Below, one piece after another: positions 1-8,602 of a stretch of 64,000 nt of DNA (its first letter is position 1; each line of letters begins with the position of its first letter). The notes beneath the pieces were generated by a model. The model was given only the letters and a program-made list of their open reading frames with translations. It did no database searches and was not told the DNA's origin. The stretch is taken from positions 124,001 through 188,000 of the forward strand of contig NZ_JAKKOT010000003.1 of assembly GCF_021739025.1 (NCBI RefSeq), given 5' to 3'. Source of the DNA: Gordonia liuliyuniae (GTDB lineage Bacteria > Actinomycetota > Actinomycetes > Mycobacteriales > Mycobacteriaceae). The position numbers and the translations under genes were made by a program.

Positions 1-117
1 TTCGTCGACGAGTCGTCTGGCGATCGCGAGACCGATGCCGCGGGCCGCACCAGTCACTGCGACCGTCGAGCCTGCGACGGCTCCACTGTGCTTGTCCCTC
101 GAGCGCCCGATCACCAT
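1..117 (-). CDS. SDR-family oxidoreductase, N-terminal fragment
   Basis: The reverse strand from an ATG at 117 reads into the window edge and gives 39 residues. They contain the dinucleotide-binding glycine motif TGAARGIG preceded by a hydrophobic strand (STVAV), the hallmark of short-chain dehydrogenase/reductases. The catalytic Ser-Tyr-Lys part lies outside the window, so substrate and family branch cannot be told. No strong ribosome site is visible before the ATG; the next codon but one, GTG, is an alternative start. It is separated from the exporter gene on the same strand by about 80 bases. Confidence 0.75.
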   Translation of the reverse strand, partial: MVIGRSRDKHSGAVAGSTVAVTGAARGIGLAIARRLVDE

Positions 118-200
118 GCGCACATCCAATCATGGCCGGGACCTTCATGACGGTGAGGGTTCGCCGGGGTCGTTCGGCGCGCGGCCATGAACGCGCGGTC

Positions 201-1790
201 CTACGTTGCGTCGGAGGTGGCGGGCGCGTCCTCGACGACCTTGCGCGGAGTGAACCAGCCGAGGAACACGGCTCCGACGGCCAGCACGCCCCCGAGCACC
301 ACGAACGCGGTCTGTAACGGTTCCTCGAACGCGGACCGCGCCCCGGCGGTGATGTGGTCGGCGATCGGTGAGGCCACCGGAGGCAGTTCGTCGCTGACCT
401 TCACCGCACCGGCCATCGAGCCGCGGATCGCGTCGTCGGCGATCGCGGCCGCATCGGGGTCGATCTTCTCCAGTCGAGTTCTCGCCTCGTCGGCGGTGGG
501 GCCGATCCGGTCCTCGTAGCCTGCGGCCATGATGCTGCCGGCGAGGGCGATGCCGATCGCGGCGCCGAGTTCGCGAGCTGTGTCGTTGACTGCCGACCCG
601 ACCCCCTGGTTGTCCAGCGGCGTGTTCGACATGATGGCCGTGGTCGACGGCGCCGTCGACAGGCCGATACCGACGGCGCAGACACCGAGCAGCACGCCGA
701 CCTTCCAGTACACGTCGATCTCGAAGACGCCCAACGCGATCACGCCGACGGCGGCTATGCCGATGCCGATCGCCAGCACGAACCGCAAGGAGTCGAACCG
801 CACGGCCACCCAGTTGCCGATCATGGCGAAGGCGCCGACGCCGACAACCATCGGGAACAGGGCGACCGCCGACTTGAGCGGGGAGTAGCCGAACACGAGC
901 TGCAACTGCTGGAGGATCAAGAAGAACGCGCCGAACGAGGCGAGGAACTGCAACGCCACCGCGAGCGACCCGGACGCGAACGCGCGGTTCCTGAACAAGT
1001 CGACATCGAGCAGCGGATCGGCGCGCCTGCGCTCGATGACGATGAACGCCGCGATCAACGCGATGCCGCCGATCAGGCAGACCAGGATCAACGGATCCGA
1101 CCAGCCGCGGTGGGGCGCCTCCAGGAGACCGAAGACGACGCCCGCGATGGCGGTCATCGACGTGAGCGACCCGCCGACGTCGAACCTGCCCGGATTCTCG
1201 TCCTTCGACGAGCCGACGGTCAGCACGAGCACGAACACGACGGCTGTGGACGCGGCGAAGGTGATGAAGACCGAATGCCAGTGGAAATAGTTGAGGAGGA
1301 CTCCGGTGATGAAGAACCCGGCGATCGCGCCCGCACCTGCGACGGCAGCCCACACACTGATCGCCACGGCGCGCTTGTCCGTCGGGACGCCCGCGGTAAT
1401 CAGCGACAGCGTGGTCGGCATGATCAGCGCGGCGCCCGCACCCGCGACGACGCGCGTGATGATCAGCTCGGTCGGTCCGTCGACCCAGATCGCGGCGACT
1501 GATCCGGCGCCGAACACGACGAGACCCACCAGGAGGACGCCACGTCTGCCCACGCGGTCGCCGATCGCACCGGCCGGGAGTAGGAGCGCGGCGAGGGCGA
1601 GGGTGTAGCTGTCGAGGATCCACGTCATCTGCGCGTTGGTGGCGCCGGTGTCGGCTGCGATATCGGGCAGTGCAGTATTGAGGGCGGCCATGGCCGCGAC
1701 GACGAGGCTGACCGCGGCGCACGCGATGAGGACGAGCCACGCGGCCCGGACGGTCGTCGTTCTGTCATCGGTTCGATATCCAACACGCAT
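201..1790 (-). CDS. MFS drug exporter, DHA2 (EmrB/QacA, 14-helix) type
   Basis: A 529-residue polytopic membrane protein. The first helix (around AAWLVLIACAAVSLVVAAM) is followed by motif DSYTLALAALLLPAGAIGDRVGRRGVLL, which carries the MFS motif A G-x-x-x-D-R-x-G-R-R, and motif C-like glycine-rich helices near residues 130-160. Length and N-terminal NTALPDIA pattern fit the proton-driven DHA2 multidrug exporters. I start at the ATG at 1790, which has AGGTGA eight bases upstream. A longer reading from a GTG at 1835 would run through a palindromic operator and is less likely. A TetR-type regulator would be expected but none is adjacent. The substrate is unknown. Confidence 0.85.
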   Translation of the reverse strand: MRVGYRTDDRTTTVRAAWLVLIACAAVSLVVAAMAALNTALPDIAADTGATNAQMTWILDSYTLALAALLLPAGAIGDRVGRRGVLLVGLVVFGAGSVAAIWVDGPTELIITRVVAGAGAALIMPTTLSLITAGVPTDKRAVAISVWAAVAGAGAIAGFFITGVLLNYFHWHSVFITFAASTAVVFVLVLTVGSSKDENPGRFDVGGSLTSMTAIAGVVFGLLEAPHRGWSDPLILVCLIGGIALIAAFIVIERRRADPLLDVDLFRNRAFASGSLAVALQFLASFGAFFLILQQLQLVFGYSPLKSAVALFPMVVGVGAFAMIGNWVAVRFDSLRFVLAIGIGIAAVGVIALGVFEIDVYWKVGVLLGVCAVGIGLSTAPSTTAIMSNTPLDNQGVGSAVNDTARELGAAIGIALAGSIMAAGYEDRIGPTADEARTRLEKIDPDAAAIADDAIRGSMAGAVKVSDELPPVASPIADHITAGARSAFEEPLQTAFVVLGGVLAVGAVFLGWFTPRKVVEDAPATSDAT

Positions 1791-1819
1791 CGTCAGTTCA
1801 CCTGTTTCTCTAGCAACTT

Positions 1820-1837
1820 GTGTAACTGTAGTCACAC
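1820..1837. promoter_or_regulatory. Palindromic operator upstream of the MFS exporter
   Basis: An 18-bp imperfect palindrome GTGTnACTnnAGTnACAC (14 of 18 positions symmetric). It lies 30 bp upstream of the exporter ATG and 34 bp from the divergent mini-protein. The form is typical of TetR/MarR-family operators in front of efflux pumps. The cognate regulator is not in the window. Confidence 0.55.
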
Positions 1838-1870
1838 GGGAAGATAACCACCCCGAACGAGCGAAAGTGG

Positions 1871-2011
1871 ATGATCATGGCTGCAGATCGAGTCGCGCGG
1901 TCTTCCGAACTGAGCGAGGTCCGACTCCACCTCGGACGACTGCTGGTGTTGGTGGCGGGGGTGGTCGGGATCATCGCCCTTCTCGTCCTCATCGTCACCA
2001 CCGCCGCCTGA
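1871..2011 (+). CDS. Small single-span membrane protein (46 residues)
   Basis: A short ORF divergent from the exporter: ATG at 1871 (or in-frame ATG at 1877), TGA at 2009. It has a polar N-terminus (about residues 3-22, with RVARSSELSEVRLHLGR), then one long hydrophobic helix (LLVLVAGVVGIIALLVLIV) and a three-residue tail. A charged head plus one transmembrane helix is a common pattern for real membrane microproteins, and it shares the intergenic operator with the exporter. It could help or regulate the pump, but that is only inferred from position. No clear family is recognised. Confidence 0.5.
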   Translation: MIMAADRVARSSELSEVRLHLGRLLVLVAGVVGIIALLVLIVTTAA

Positions 2012-2113
2012 CTGCTATTGCGTACCCGGTATCACCTGACCGGGTACTACGTGATTGACGGCAAGACGCCGCCCGACGCGAAGCGCGTCGAGCGGCGTCA
2101 GAACCGGGCATCG

Positions 2114-2545
2114 TCAGGCAGCGTACTTCTCAATGACGCCGCCCACCGGGACGAGCGCGTCGATGACGTAACCCTTCGCCTTGCCACGCAGGCTCTTGTA
2201 GGCCTTCGTGAGACCCGACGGCGCAGACTGCGCCCGGCCGTCGGTCACGGCGAGCAGTGCCTCGGCCGCGGCGTCGCCGTTCGCGGCCAGGTGATTGCCG
2301 AACGGCGTGCCCGTGGGCTTGGAGTCCCAGAACGGAGACAGGGCGGTCAGGAAGTCCGGCAGCATCTTGTTCGTCGCGCTCGCGACGACGCCGGGCTTCA
2401 CCTTCTGGGCAGCCGAGTAGGCGGCCTTGACCGCGGTGCCGGACAGGCCCGACTGCTTCTTCACCTCCGCGTCGATGACGTCGGTGAAGTCGGACGTCAT
2501 CGCCTCTCGGTTGGCGTCGAGAACGGGAAGCAGGGACGTGGACAT
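2114..2545 (-). CDS. Conserved actinobacterial hypothetical protein in the kstD operon
   Basis: A 143-residue Ala/Lys-rich, probably all-helical soluble protein. It has no signal peptide or transmembrane helix and no recognisable catalytic motif. The start is the ATG at 2545 with AAAGGA upstream. It begins 14 bases after the MaoC hydratase stop codon, so it is probably the third gene of the KstR-boxed kstD transcript. I recall similar small uncharacterised proteins in Mycobacterium and Rhodococcus (possibly DUF6918) but cannot confirm the family from sequence alone. Its place suggests a link to steroid use; no function can be assigned. Confidence 0.7.
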   Translation of the reverse strand: MSTSLLPVLDANREAMTSDFTDVIDAEVKKQSGLSGTAVKAAYSAAQKVKPGVVASATNKMLPDFLTALSPFWDSKPTGTPFGNHLAANGDAAAEALLAVTDGRAQSAPSGLTKAYKSLRGKAKGYVIDALVPVGGVIEKYAA

Positions 2546-2559
2546 GCAGGTCCTTTCGG

Positions 2560-3420
2560 CTAGGAAGTGCTGAATACGACATTGCCCAGGGCTGCGGCGC
2601 CGTCTCGTTCGACGACGCTCACCGCCGCGAGCAGTCGCTCGCCATCTTCCCAGGCCTCGATCTGCAACGTCTCGCCGGGGAACACGATTCCGGCGAAACT
2701 CACGGAGTAGTCGACGATCTTCGACGCGTCTCCGCCGTAGATCTGGTCGACGACGGCCCGGCAGACCGAGCCGTAGGTGCACAGCCCGTGCAGGATGGGT
2801 CGAGGGAATCCGGCGCGCTCGGCGAACGCCGGATCGCTGTGGAGGGGGTTGCGGTCGCCGCACAACCGGTACAGCAGCGCCTGTTGCGGCAGCGTCGGAA
2901 CCGCGATGGAGTGGTCGGGCGCGCGGTCGGGGAGGTCGACGCGTGTCGATGCGCCGCGGTCGCCGCCGAACCCGCCTTCGCCCTTCGCGAAGATCGACGA
3001 CCGAGCCGTCCACAGCGGGGCGCCTGCCTCGTCGACGGTCTCCGACTCCTGGATGATGACGGCGGCCGACCCCTTGTCCTGGACCTCGGCGATCCGGGTG
3101 CGCATGGTCGCGGTGCCGGTCGCGGGAAGCGGTCGATGCACGCGGACCTGCTGGCTGCCGTGGACGACCTTCGCGAGGTCGATGTCGACGCCGGGGAACT
3201 CGACCTTGGGGGCCTGCGTCGCAAGGAAGTTCGCGGCGACTGTCGCGAACGACGGCAACGTCTTCGGTTCGACGTCGTCGACGTACTGGAGGCCGACGAC
3301 GTCCATCGGGTCGGCTGCGCCGCCGACGGCGAGGTTGTAGAGCGCGATCTCGCGCGGCGTCCACGAGAAGGTCTGTTCGCCCAGGTCGGCGCCGACGGCG
3401 ATGGCGGGATCGATGGGCAT
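2560..3420 (-). CDS. MaoC-type enoyl-CoA hydratase, ChsH3/Hsd4B (Rv3538)-like
   Basis: A 286-residue double-hotdog protein. The C-terminal half carries the hydratase-2 motif: YRLCGDRNPLHSDPAFAERAGF (catalytic Asp and His), then PILHGLCTYG. Length and position directly after kstD match the M. tuberculosis pair Rv3537-Rv3538. Rv3538 (ChsH3) hydrates steroid side-chain enoyl-CoA esters during cholesterol beta-oxidation, so the same role is inferred here. The ATG follows the kstD TGA by one base, so the genes are translationally coupled. A peroxisomal-type MaoC hydratase acting on other acyl-CoAs is the alternative. Confidence 0.85.
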   Translation of the reverse strand: MPIDPAIAVGADLGEQTFSWTPREIALYNLAVGGAADPMDVVGLQYVDDVEPKTLPSFATVAANFLATQAPKVEFPGVDIDLAKVVHGSQQVRVHRPLPATGTATMRTRIAEVQDKGSAAVIIQESETVDEAGAPLWTARSSIFAKGEGGFGGDRGASTRVDLPDRAPDHSIAVPTLPQQALLYRLCGDRNPLHSDPAFAERAGFPRPILHGLCTYGSVCRAVVDQIYGGDASKIVDYSVSFAGIVFPGETLQIEAWEDGERLLAAVSVVERDGAAALGNVVFSTS

Positions 3421-3421
3421 G

Positions 3422-5119
3422 TCAGGCCTCCGCCGCGGTAGTGGCCTGCGTCTGCGACTTGGCGGCGGCGTCGAGGGCAGCCAGGTAGCCGAACACGAGA
3501 GCCGGACCGATGGTGGCGCCGGGGCCCGCATACGTGTGCCCCATGACGGGGGCGCTGGTGTTGCCCGCCGCGTACAGCCCCTCGATCACCGAACCGTCCT
3601 CGCGTAGGGCGCGTCCGTGGACGTCGGTGTCGATGCCGCCCTTAGTGCCGAGGTCGCCCGGCACCATCTTGGCCGCATAGAACGGACCCTTGTCGACCGG
3701 GCCGAGGCTCGGGTTCGGCTTGTTCGTGATGTCGCCGTAGTAGTGGTCGTACGAGCTGTCCCCGCGGTGGAAGTCGTCGTCCTTGCCCACGCGAGCGAAC
3801 TCGTTGAAACGCGCCGTGGTGGCGGCCAGCTCATCGGCGGGCAGACCGGTCTTCTCGGCGAGCTCGGCGAGGGTGTTCGCCTTCACCACGACGCCCGACT
3901 TGAGCCAGCTCTTGGGTAGCGGCTGGCGTGCGGTGACACCGGCGAACATGTAGCGGTTGCGGCAACGCTGGTCGAAGATCAGCCACGACGGCACGTTGTC
4001 GCCGGGGCCGTCGCCCTGGCCGAACTCGCCGCCGTACATCCGGTGGACGGCTTCGACGTACGGAAGCGACTCGTTCATGAAGCGTTCCCCGCGGAGATTG
4101 ACGATGAACGTGCCAGGCACCGACCGCTCGGACAGCGCGAACCACGGACCCTTGGGGAGCGGGATCGTCGGACCCCACCACGCATCGTCCATGATCGAGA
4201 CGCCCGCGCCGGTCTTGAGTGCTGCGGTGATGCCGTCACCGGTGTTCGACGACGCGCCGGTCGTCCACTCGGTGCCGATCGGCGCCCGCTGGTGCTCCGC
4301 ACGCATCTTCTCGTTGTGCTCGAAGCCGCCGGACGCGAGGATCACGCCGCGCCGCGCACGCAGTTCAGTCCGGACGCCGTCGACCTCGACGACCACGCCG
4401 ACGACCTTGCCGTCTTCGGTGAGGAGATCGACGAGCGGCGTGTCGAACCGGATGTCGACGCCTGCCTCACGGCAGCCGAGCAGCAGTTCGGCGGCCAGTG
4501 CCGCGCCCATCGCGATCAGCTTCTTGCCGCGGGTACGGGCCCAGAAGAAGCGAAGACCGACCTTCATCATCCGCTGGATTCCGCGCCAGTGCCGCATGCC
4601 GATGTTGAGCCAGCGGTAGTCGGACTGCAGCACCACCATGTTCAGCGGAGCCTTCGTGTACTGCGGGTGCAGTGTCTTCAGATCGTCGCCGAGGCGGGCG
4701 GCGTCGAACGGCTTCGGTTCCACCGAGCGTCCGCCCGCACGGCCGCCGGGGGCCTCGGGGTAGTAGTCGGAGTAGCCGTTGACCCATTCGAGGTCCAGCG
4801 GGGCGTGCGCCATCAGGTAGTCGAGCGCTTCGGGGCCGCGATCGATGTAGGTGTCGATCCGTTCGGCGGGCGCGTGCTCGCCGATGATCGCGTGGACATA
4901 CTTGCGGGCTTCGTCGACGGTGTCGTCGACGCCGTCACGGCGCAGTACGCTGTTGTTCGGGATCCAGACGCCGCCGCCGGACCGGGACGTCGAGCCGCCC
5001 CAGTACGGTGACTTCTCGATCAGGACGGTGTTCAGGCCCTTGGTCTTCGCGGTCAGCGCTGCGGACAGCCCCGCTCCGCCTGCACCCACGACGATGACGT
5101 CGAACTCTTCGTTGGCCAT
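3422..5119 (-). CDS. kstD: 3-ketosteroid delta1-dehydrogenase
   Basis: A 565-residue FAD flavoprotein that inserts the C1-C2 double bond into ring A of 3-keto-4-ene steroids, a step needed before 9-alpha-hydroxylation opens ring B. An N-terminal Rossmann motif VVGAGGAGLSAALTA is followed by WGGSTSRSGGGVWIPNN. The C-terminal block YAAGNTSAPVMGHTYAGPG holds the active-site Tyr and Gly of the KstD family. Length fits Rv3537 (563). The start is the ATG at 5119 with AAGGGAA upstream; a longer in-frame extension runs into the promoter. A KstR box sits 42 bp upstream. It heads a three-gene operon. Confidence 0.93.
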   Translation of the reverse strand: MANEEFDVIVVGAGGAGLSAALTAKTKGLNTVLIEKSPYWGGSTSRSGGGVWIPNNSVLRRDGVDDTVDEARKYVHAIIGEHAPAERIDTYIDRGPEALDYLMAHAPLDLEWVNGYSDYYPEAPGGRAGGRSVEPKPFDAARLGDDLKTLHPQYTKAPLNMVVLQSDYRWLNIGMRHWRGIQRMMKVGLRFFWARTRGKKLIAMGAALAAELLLGCREAGVDIRFDTPLVDLLTEDGKVVGVVVEVDGVRTELRARRGVILASGGFEHNEKMRAEHQRAPIGTEWTTGASSNTGDGITAALKTGAGVSIMDDAWWGPTIPLPKGPWFALSERSVPGTFIVNLRGERFMNESLPYVEAVHRMYGGEFGQGDGPGDNVPSWLIFDQRCRNRYMFAGVTARQPLPKSWLKSGVVVKANTLAELAEKTGLPADELAATTARFNEFARVGKDDDFHRGDSSYDHYYGDITNKPNPSLGPVDKGPFYAAKMVPGDLGTKGGIDTDVHGRALREDGSVIEGLYAAGNTSAPVMGHTYAGPGATIGPALVFGYLAALDAAAKSQTQATTAAEA

Positions 5120-5160
5120 GTACTTCCCTTCGTCCTCCAGCGTGGACGGATCCACAAAAC

Positions 5161-5174
5161 TAGAACAAGTTATA
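5161..5174. promoter_or_regulatory. KstR-type operator in front of kstD
   Basis: TAGAACAAGTTATA matches the KstR consensus TnnAACnnGTTnnA at all fixed positions. It lies 42 bp upstream of the kstD start codon. KstR is the TetR-family repressor of the cholesterol side-chain and ring A/B genes and is released by steroid CoA thioesters. Confidence 0.85.
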
Positions 5175-5263
5175 GATTTCGCTACTGGACAGGTTAGACC
5201 AGTCGCGGGGACGGCGGAAGGACACGGTCCGGTGATTGAGTGTCGGTGATCACACGTTTACTG

Positions 5264-6022
5264 TCACACCTTCACTTGGGTCAGCAGCGGAGTGGTGGGC
5301 CCGGTGGAACCGCCGCGCGGTTCGACGGTGATCGCGAACGCGCTGGTGGAGTCGAGCGCATCGATGAGGATCGGCGTGCTGTCGTCGCCCGCGAACAGAC
5401 CGGCGGAGACGGGCTGCGCCTGTTTGCCGACCATCCACAACTGCAGCGCGCGGTCGTCGGGCACCGGGTTCCGCACGTCGCGCAGGGTGGCCACCGCCTG
5501 ATTGCGGGACTTGGAGCTCACCACCGTCAACACGCCGCGCGCACCGTCCAGATCGCCGACCGAGATCGTCGCGTCCTGCGCGCTGAACACGGCCGCGGCC
5601 GCCTCAGCCTGGACGTTCGTCGACGACTCGGGAACGGTGGTCCGGCCGACGAGCACACCGGCTCCGAACAGGACAGCGATCGAGGCGGCTGCGGCACCCA
5701 CCGCGACGGCGATGCGGCGTCGGCGACGCGTGTGCAAGGGGATGGGGCCGCTGCGACCGATATTCGCATCGAAGTCGGCGAGCACCCGCGCCCGCAGCGC
5801 GTCGGGGGCCTCGTGCGTGTAGCGCCGACTGTAGTCGTGCATGAGATTCCGGACGTCGGTGATCCGTGCCTCGTACTCGGCTCGCACAGTCGGGCCGAGC
5901 AGGTCGAGCTGGACGTCGACCTCGTCGCTCTCGGCGACGGGAAGCGCGTCGATGGCGTAGAGCTCGATGTGGTCGTCGAGCCACTCGCGGTTCGCCTCGT
6001 GTCTCGTCTCGTCGTTCGTCAT
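5264..6022 (-). CDS. rskA: Anti-sigma-K factor
   Basis: A 252-residue single-pass membrane protein of the RskA family. A cytoplasmic N-terminal segment (about 1-100, with the ELYAIDALP motif typical of the sigma-binding part) is followed by a basic stretch and one helix near 106-127 (IAVAVGAAAASIAVLFGAGVLV). The extracytoplasmic C-terminal domain contains LQLWMVGKQAQPVSAG. In mycobacteria RskA holds SigK at the membrane and releases it after regulated proteolysis. The gene starts 12 bases after the sigK stop, with GGAGA before the ATG. It is the last gene of the long NRPS operon. Confidence 0.9.
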   Translation of the reverse strand: MTNDETRHEANREWLDDHIELYAIDALPVAESDEVDVQLDLLGPTVRAEYEARITDVRNLMHDYSRRYTHEAPDALRARVLADFDANIGRSGPIPLHTRRRRRIAVAVGAAAASIAVLFGAGVLVGRTTVPESSTNVQAEAAAAVFSAQDATISVGDLDGARGVLTVVSSKSRNQAVATLRDVRNPVPDDRALQLWMVGKQAQPVSAGLFAGDDSTPILIDALDSTSAFAITVEPRGGSTGPTTPLLTQVKV

Positions 6023-6034
6023 AGGTTCTCCGGT

Positions 6035-6604
6035 CTACACTTCTTCGGTCTTCACACAGTGGCGCAGACTACGCAGTCCGTCACGGATACGAGACTTGAT
6101 GGTCGGCAGTGGGGTCGCCGTGTATGCGGCGACCTCGGGGTACGTCATCCCGTCGAAGTACGAGAGTTCGATGCTGTCGCGTTGAAGGTTCGTGAGCCTG
6201 CCGAGGCAGCGACGCAGCGTGAGCGTCTCCTCGTGCTGTTCGACAACCTCGACGAGCGGCGTCGACGGGACGGCTGTGTTGGCGCTGGTGTATTCCGAAC
6301 CCCGCCGTCGATACAGTTCCTCGGATCGGATCCGATCCACCGAACGGCGGTGAGCGATCGTCAACATCCAGTTCACGACGCTGCCGCGTGCCGAACTGTA
6401 GCGATGCGCCTGCTGCCAGAAGTGCAGGTATGACTCCTGGACGACCTCCTCGGCGTGGCTTCGATCGTTGAGCACGCGCAGGGCGAGACCGTACACGCGT
6501 GCATTGGTCAGATCGTAGAGCCGCGCGAACGCCGAGTGGTCGCCGTCGGCCGACGCGGCCAGCAGTCGCGACAGTTCCGTGCCGTCAGTCGGACTTGGGT
6601 GCAT
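6035..6604 (-). CDS. sigK: ECF sigma factor, SigK type
   Basis: A 189-residue ECF sigma factor. Region 2 contains DHSAFARLYDLT ... HAEEVVQESYLHFWQQA. Region 4 contains LTNLQRDSIELSYFDGMTYPEVA with its helix-turn-helix ending PLPTIKSRIRDGLRSLR. The RskA-type anti-sigma next to it identifies it as SigK. The start is the ATG at 6604 with AGAGG at proper spacing; a GTG two codons upstream would leave no room for the ribosome site. Only 13 bases separate it from the ABC permease stop, so it is probably cotranscribed with the NRPS and exporter, which is not the mycobacterial sigK arrangement. Confidence 0.9.
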   Translation of the reverse strand: MHPSPTDGTELSRLLAASADGDHSAFARLYDLTNARVYGLALRVLNDRSHAEEVVQESYLHFWQQAHRYSSARGSVVNWMLTIAHRRSVDRIRSEELYRRRGSEYTSANTAVPSTPLVEVVEQHEETLTLRRCLGRLTNLQRDSIELSYFDGMTYPEVAAYTATPLPTIKSRIRDGLRSLRHCVKTEEV

Positions 6605-6617
6605 GGTCACCTCTTCG

Positions 6618-7403
6618 TCATCTGCTCGCCGACCGTCGATACAGCCAGAGCGAGAGCGGAATGCAAATGACCAACAGGGTTCCGCTCCACGCCAGTCCGT
6701 AAACCAGTGCGTGGTCGGCGGGCCAGCCGGTCGGGTCTGGGAAGTCGGGCGGGGACGCGTTTCCGAACAGGTCTCGGCATGCGGTGGCGACCGCGGTCAC
6801 CGGATTCCATTCGGCGATCGTGCGGAGCGGTCCGGGCAGGCTGGCCGCCGAGATGAACGCGCTCGACAGGAACGTCACCGGGAACATCCAGAGGAAGCCG
6901 ACACTCTGTGCGACCTCCACGTTCCGGGCGACGAGGCCGGTGACCGCACCGACCCACGCCATCGCGAGCGCGAAGAACAACAGCAGCACGAACGCGATCA
7001 CCGCGTCGGCCGCGCTGCCACGGATGCGCCACCCGATGGCGAAGCCGCACGCCACCATCACCACGAGCCCGACAGCGCCCAGCACCATGTCGGACGTGAC
7101 GCGGCCCGCGATCACCGCGAGTCTGGACATGGGCAGCGACCGCAACCGGTCGACGATCCCTGCCGACAGGTCGTTGGCGAGCCCGACGGTGGTGAACGCC
7201 GAGTTGAACAGGACGGTTTGGGCGAAGATACCCGCCATCAGGAACTCCCGGTACTCACCGCCGCCGAGCGTGGCCCCGAAGACATATGCGAACAGGAACA
7301 CGAACATCAACGGCTGCACGGTCGCGCTCAGCAGTAGCGTCGGGATGCGTCGAACAGTGATCAGGTTGCGTTCGACCAGTACCGCGGTGTCAGCGAACAT
7401 CAT
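6618..7403 (-). CDS. ABC-2 type exporter permease, DrrB-like
   Basis: A 261-residue ABC-2 membrane protein with about six helices (for example TLLLSATVQPLMFVFLFAYVFGATL near the N-terminus and LVVMVACGFAIGW mid-protein). Its N-terminal half has the EYREFLMAGIFAQTVLFNSAFT pattern of daunorubicin/DrrB-type permeases. It pairs with the ATPase gene whose 3' end overlaps its start, and with the NRPS, so it probably exports the peptide product across the inner membrane. Two adjacent ATG codons (7403 and 7400) follow GGAG; either may be used. Confidence 0.9.
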   Translation of the reverse strand: MMFADTAVLVERNLITVRRIPTLLLSATVQPLMFVFLFAYVFGATLGGGEYREFLMAGIFAQTVLFNSAFTTVGLANDLSAGIVDRLRSLPMSRLAVIAGRVTSDMVLGAVGLVVMVACGFAIGWRIRGSAADAVIAFVLLLFFALAMAWVGAVTGLVARNVEVAQSVGFLWMFPVTFLSSAFISAASLPGPLRTIAEWNPVTAVATACRDLFGNASPPDFPDPTGWPADHALVYGLAWSGTLLVICIPLSLWLYRRSASR

Positions 7404-8592
7404 CGACTCCTTCTGTTTCGTCGCCGGGTTCGCCTGCCGCTCGCTCGTCCGGTTCGGTGAGAGCGAGGAAGACGTTCTCGAGTGTCGGAGCGGTCACGGA
7501 GGCGTCGACGACGTCGGCGTCTATCCCGTGCAGCGCCCGCACCGCGGCCACCGCGCTGCGGGTGCCCCCGTCGACCCGGACTCGGAAGCGCACCTCGTCG
7601 AGTTGTTCGGGGTTTCCCGAGCCGACGTGGGCGAGCGTCGTCATCACGTCGACCGCATGTCGGAGTGCGCCGGTCCGCGTGAGTTCCACGGTGAGGCAGG
7701 CGTCCCCGAACTCGCGTTTGAGTGATTCGGGTGTGCCGCGGGCATGCACGGCGCCGCCGTGGACGACGGTGATGTCGTCGGCCAACTCGTCGGCCTCCTC
7801 GAGATATTGCGTGGTGAGCAGGATCGTGGCACCCGTCCGGGTCAACTCGTCGATCGCACGCCAGATCTGTCGGCGACCGCGCGGGTCCAGACCGGTCGTG
7901 GGCTCGTCGAGGATCACCAGGCTCGGTCGGTTGATGATGGCGCCCGCGAGGTCGAGACGTCGCCGCATCCCGCCCGAGTACGTCCGCATCGGTCGGTCGG
8001 CAGCCGCCGTGAGATCGAGCTCGTCGATCATCTCGCGCGCCCTGGCCGACGCCTGACGACGCGACATCCCGTACAGCTGGGCCACCATGCGGAGGTTCTC
8101 GAACCCGCTGAGGTTGCCGTCGACCGCAGCGTACTGGCCGGACACTCCGATGAGTCCGCGGACGGCGGACGGGTCGGCGACCGCGTCGACGCCGTCGATC
8201 AGGATCTCGCCCGAATCGGGGCGAAGGAGGGTCGCCACCATCGAGACGGTGGTCGTCTTGCCCGCACCGTTCGGCCCGAGGATCGCGTGAATCGACCCGG
8301 CGGGCACGGTGAGGTCGAGGTGATCGACCGCGGTGTGCCTCGTGCCCCGCCCGAACGGTCCGCTTGCGAAGGTCTTCGTGACGCCTCGCAGGACGAGGGC
8401 GTGCCTGACCGAAGTGGGGCTGACCGGTGCTGGGGTGACCGATGTGGCGGCCGTCCCCTCAGCGTCGCGGTCAGCGGCTGAGGCGCCCCGATCGATGGTG
8501 CCTGTCCCGCCGCTGGTGTCTGTCCCGTCGATGGTGCCTGCCCCGTCGCTGGTGGATACCCCGTCGCTGGTAAATACACTGTGGCGTCCCAC
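7390..8592 (-). CDS. ABC exporter ATP-binding protein, DrrA-like, with a repetitive N-terminal extension
   Basis: A 400-residue ATPase: Walker A GPNGAGKTT, Q-loop VSGQYAAVD, signature YSGGMRRRLDLA, Walker B LVILDEPTTGLDP, and a C-terminal DrrA-type extension. Before the ABC domain is an unusual leader of about 65 residues rich in Ser/Thr/Gly/Asp, built from hexapeptide repeats of the TSDG type. The GTG at 8592 with GAGAGGA upstream is the best start, since no later start codon lies between the repeats and the ABC domain. It is 10 bases after mbtH. It would power export of the NRPS product with the following permease. Confidence 0.9.
   Translation of the reverse strand: MGRHSVFTSDGVSTSDGAGTIDGTDTSGGTGTIDRGASAADRDAEGTAATSVTPAPVSPTSVRHALVLRGVTKTFASGPFGRGTRHTAVDHLDLTVPAGSIHAILGPNGAGKTTTVSMVATLLRPDSGEILIDGVDAVADPSAVRGLIGVSGQYAAVDGNLSGFENLRMVAQLYGMSRRQASARAREMIDELDLTAAADRPMRTYSGGMRRRLDLAGAIINRPSLVILDEPTTGLDPRGRRQIWRAIDELTRTGATILLTTQYLEEADELADDITVVHGGAVHARGTPESLKREFGDACLTVELTRTGALRHAVDVMTTLAHVGSGNPEQLDEVRFRVRVDGGTRSAVAAVRALHGIDADVVDASVTAPTLENVFLALTEPDERAAGEPGDETEGVDDVR
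8488..8577. repeat. Five 18-bp tandem repeats inside the ABC ATPase 5' end
   Basis: Five imperfect units of 18 bp on the plus strand, starting at 8488, 8506, 8524, 8542 and 8560, of the form CCCGTCG(C/A)TGGTG followed by a variable end. The period is divisible by three, so copy-number change adds or removes six residues (x-x-T-S/I-D/G-G/R) without breaking the frame. Confidence 0.85.
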
Positions 8593-8602
8593 GGACTTCC
8601 TC

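Noticed and set aside
1791..1835. N-terminal extension of the MFS exporter from GTG 1835
   Set aside because: The extension would place the palindromic operator inside the gene, while the ATG at 1790 has a good ribosome site and the usual short N-terminus.
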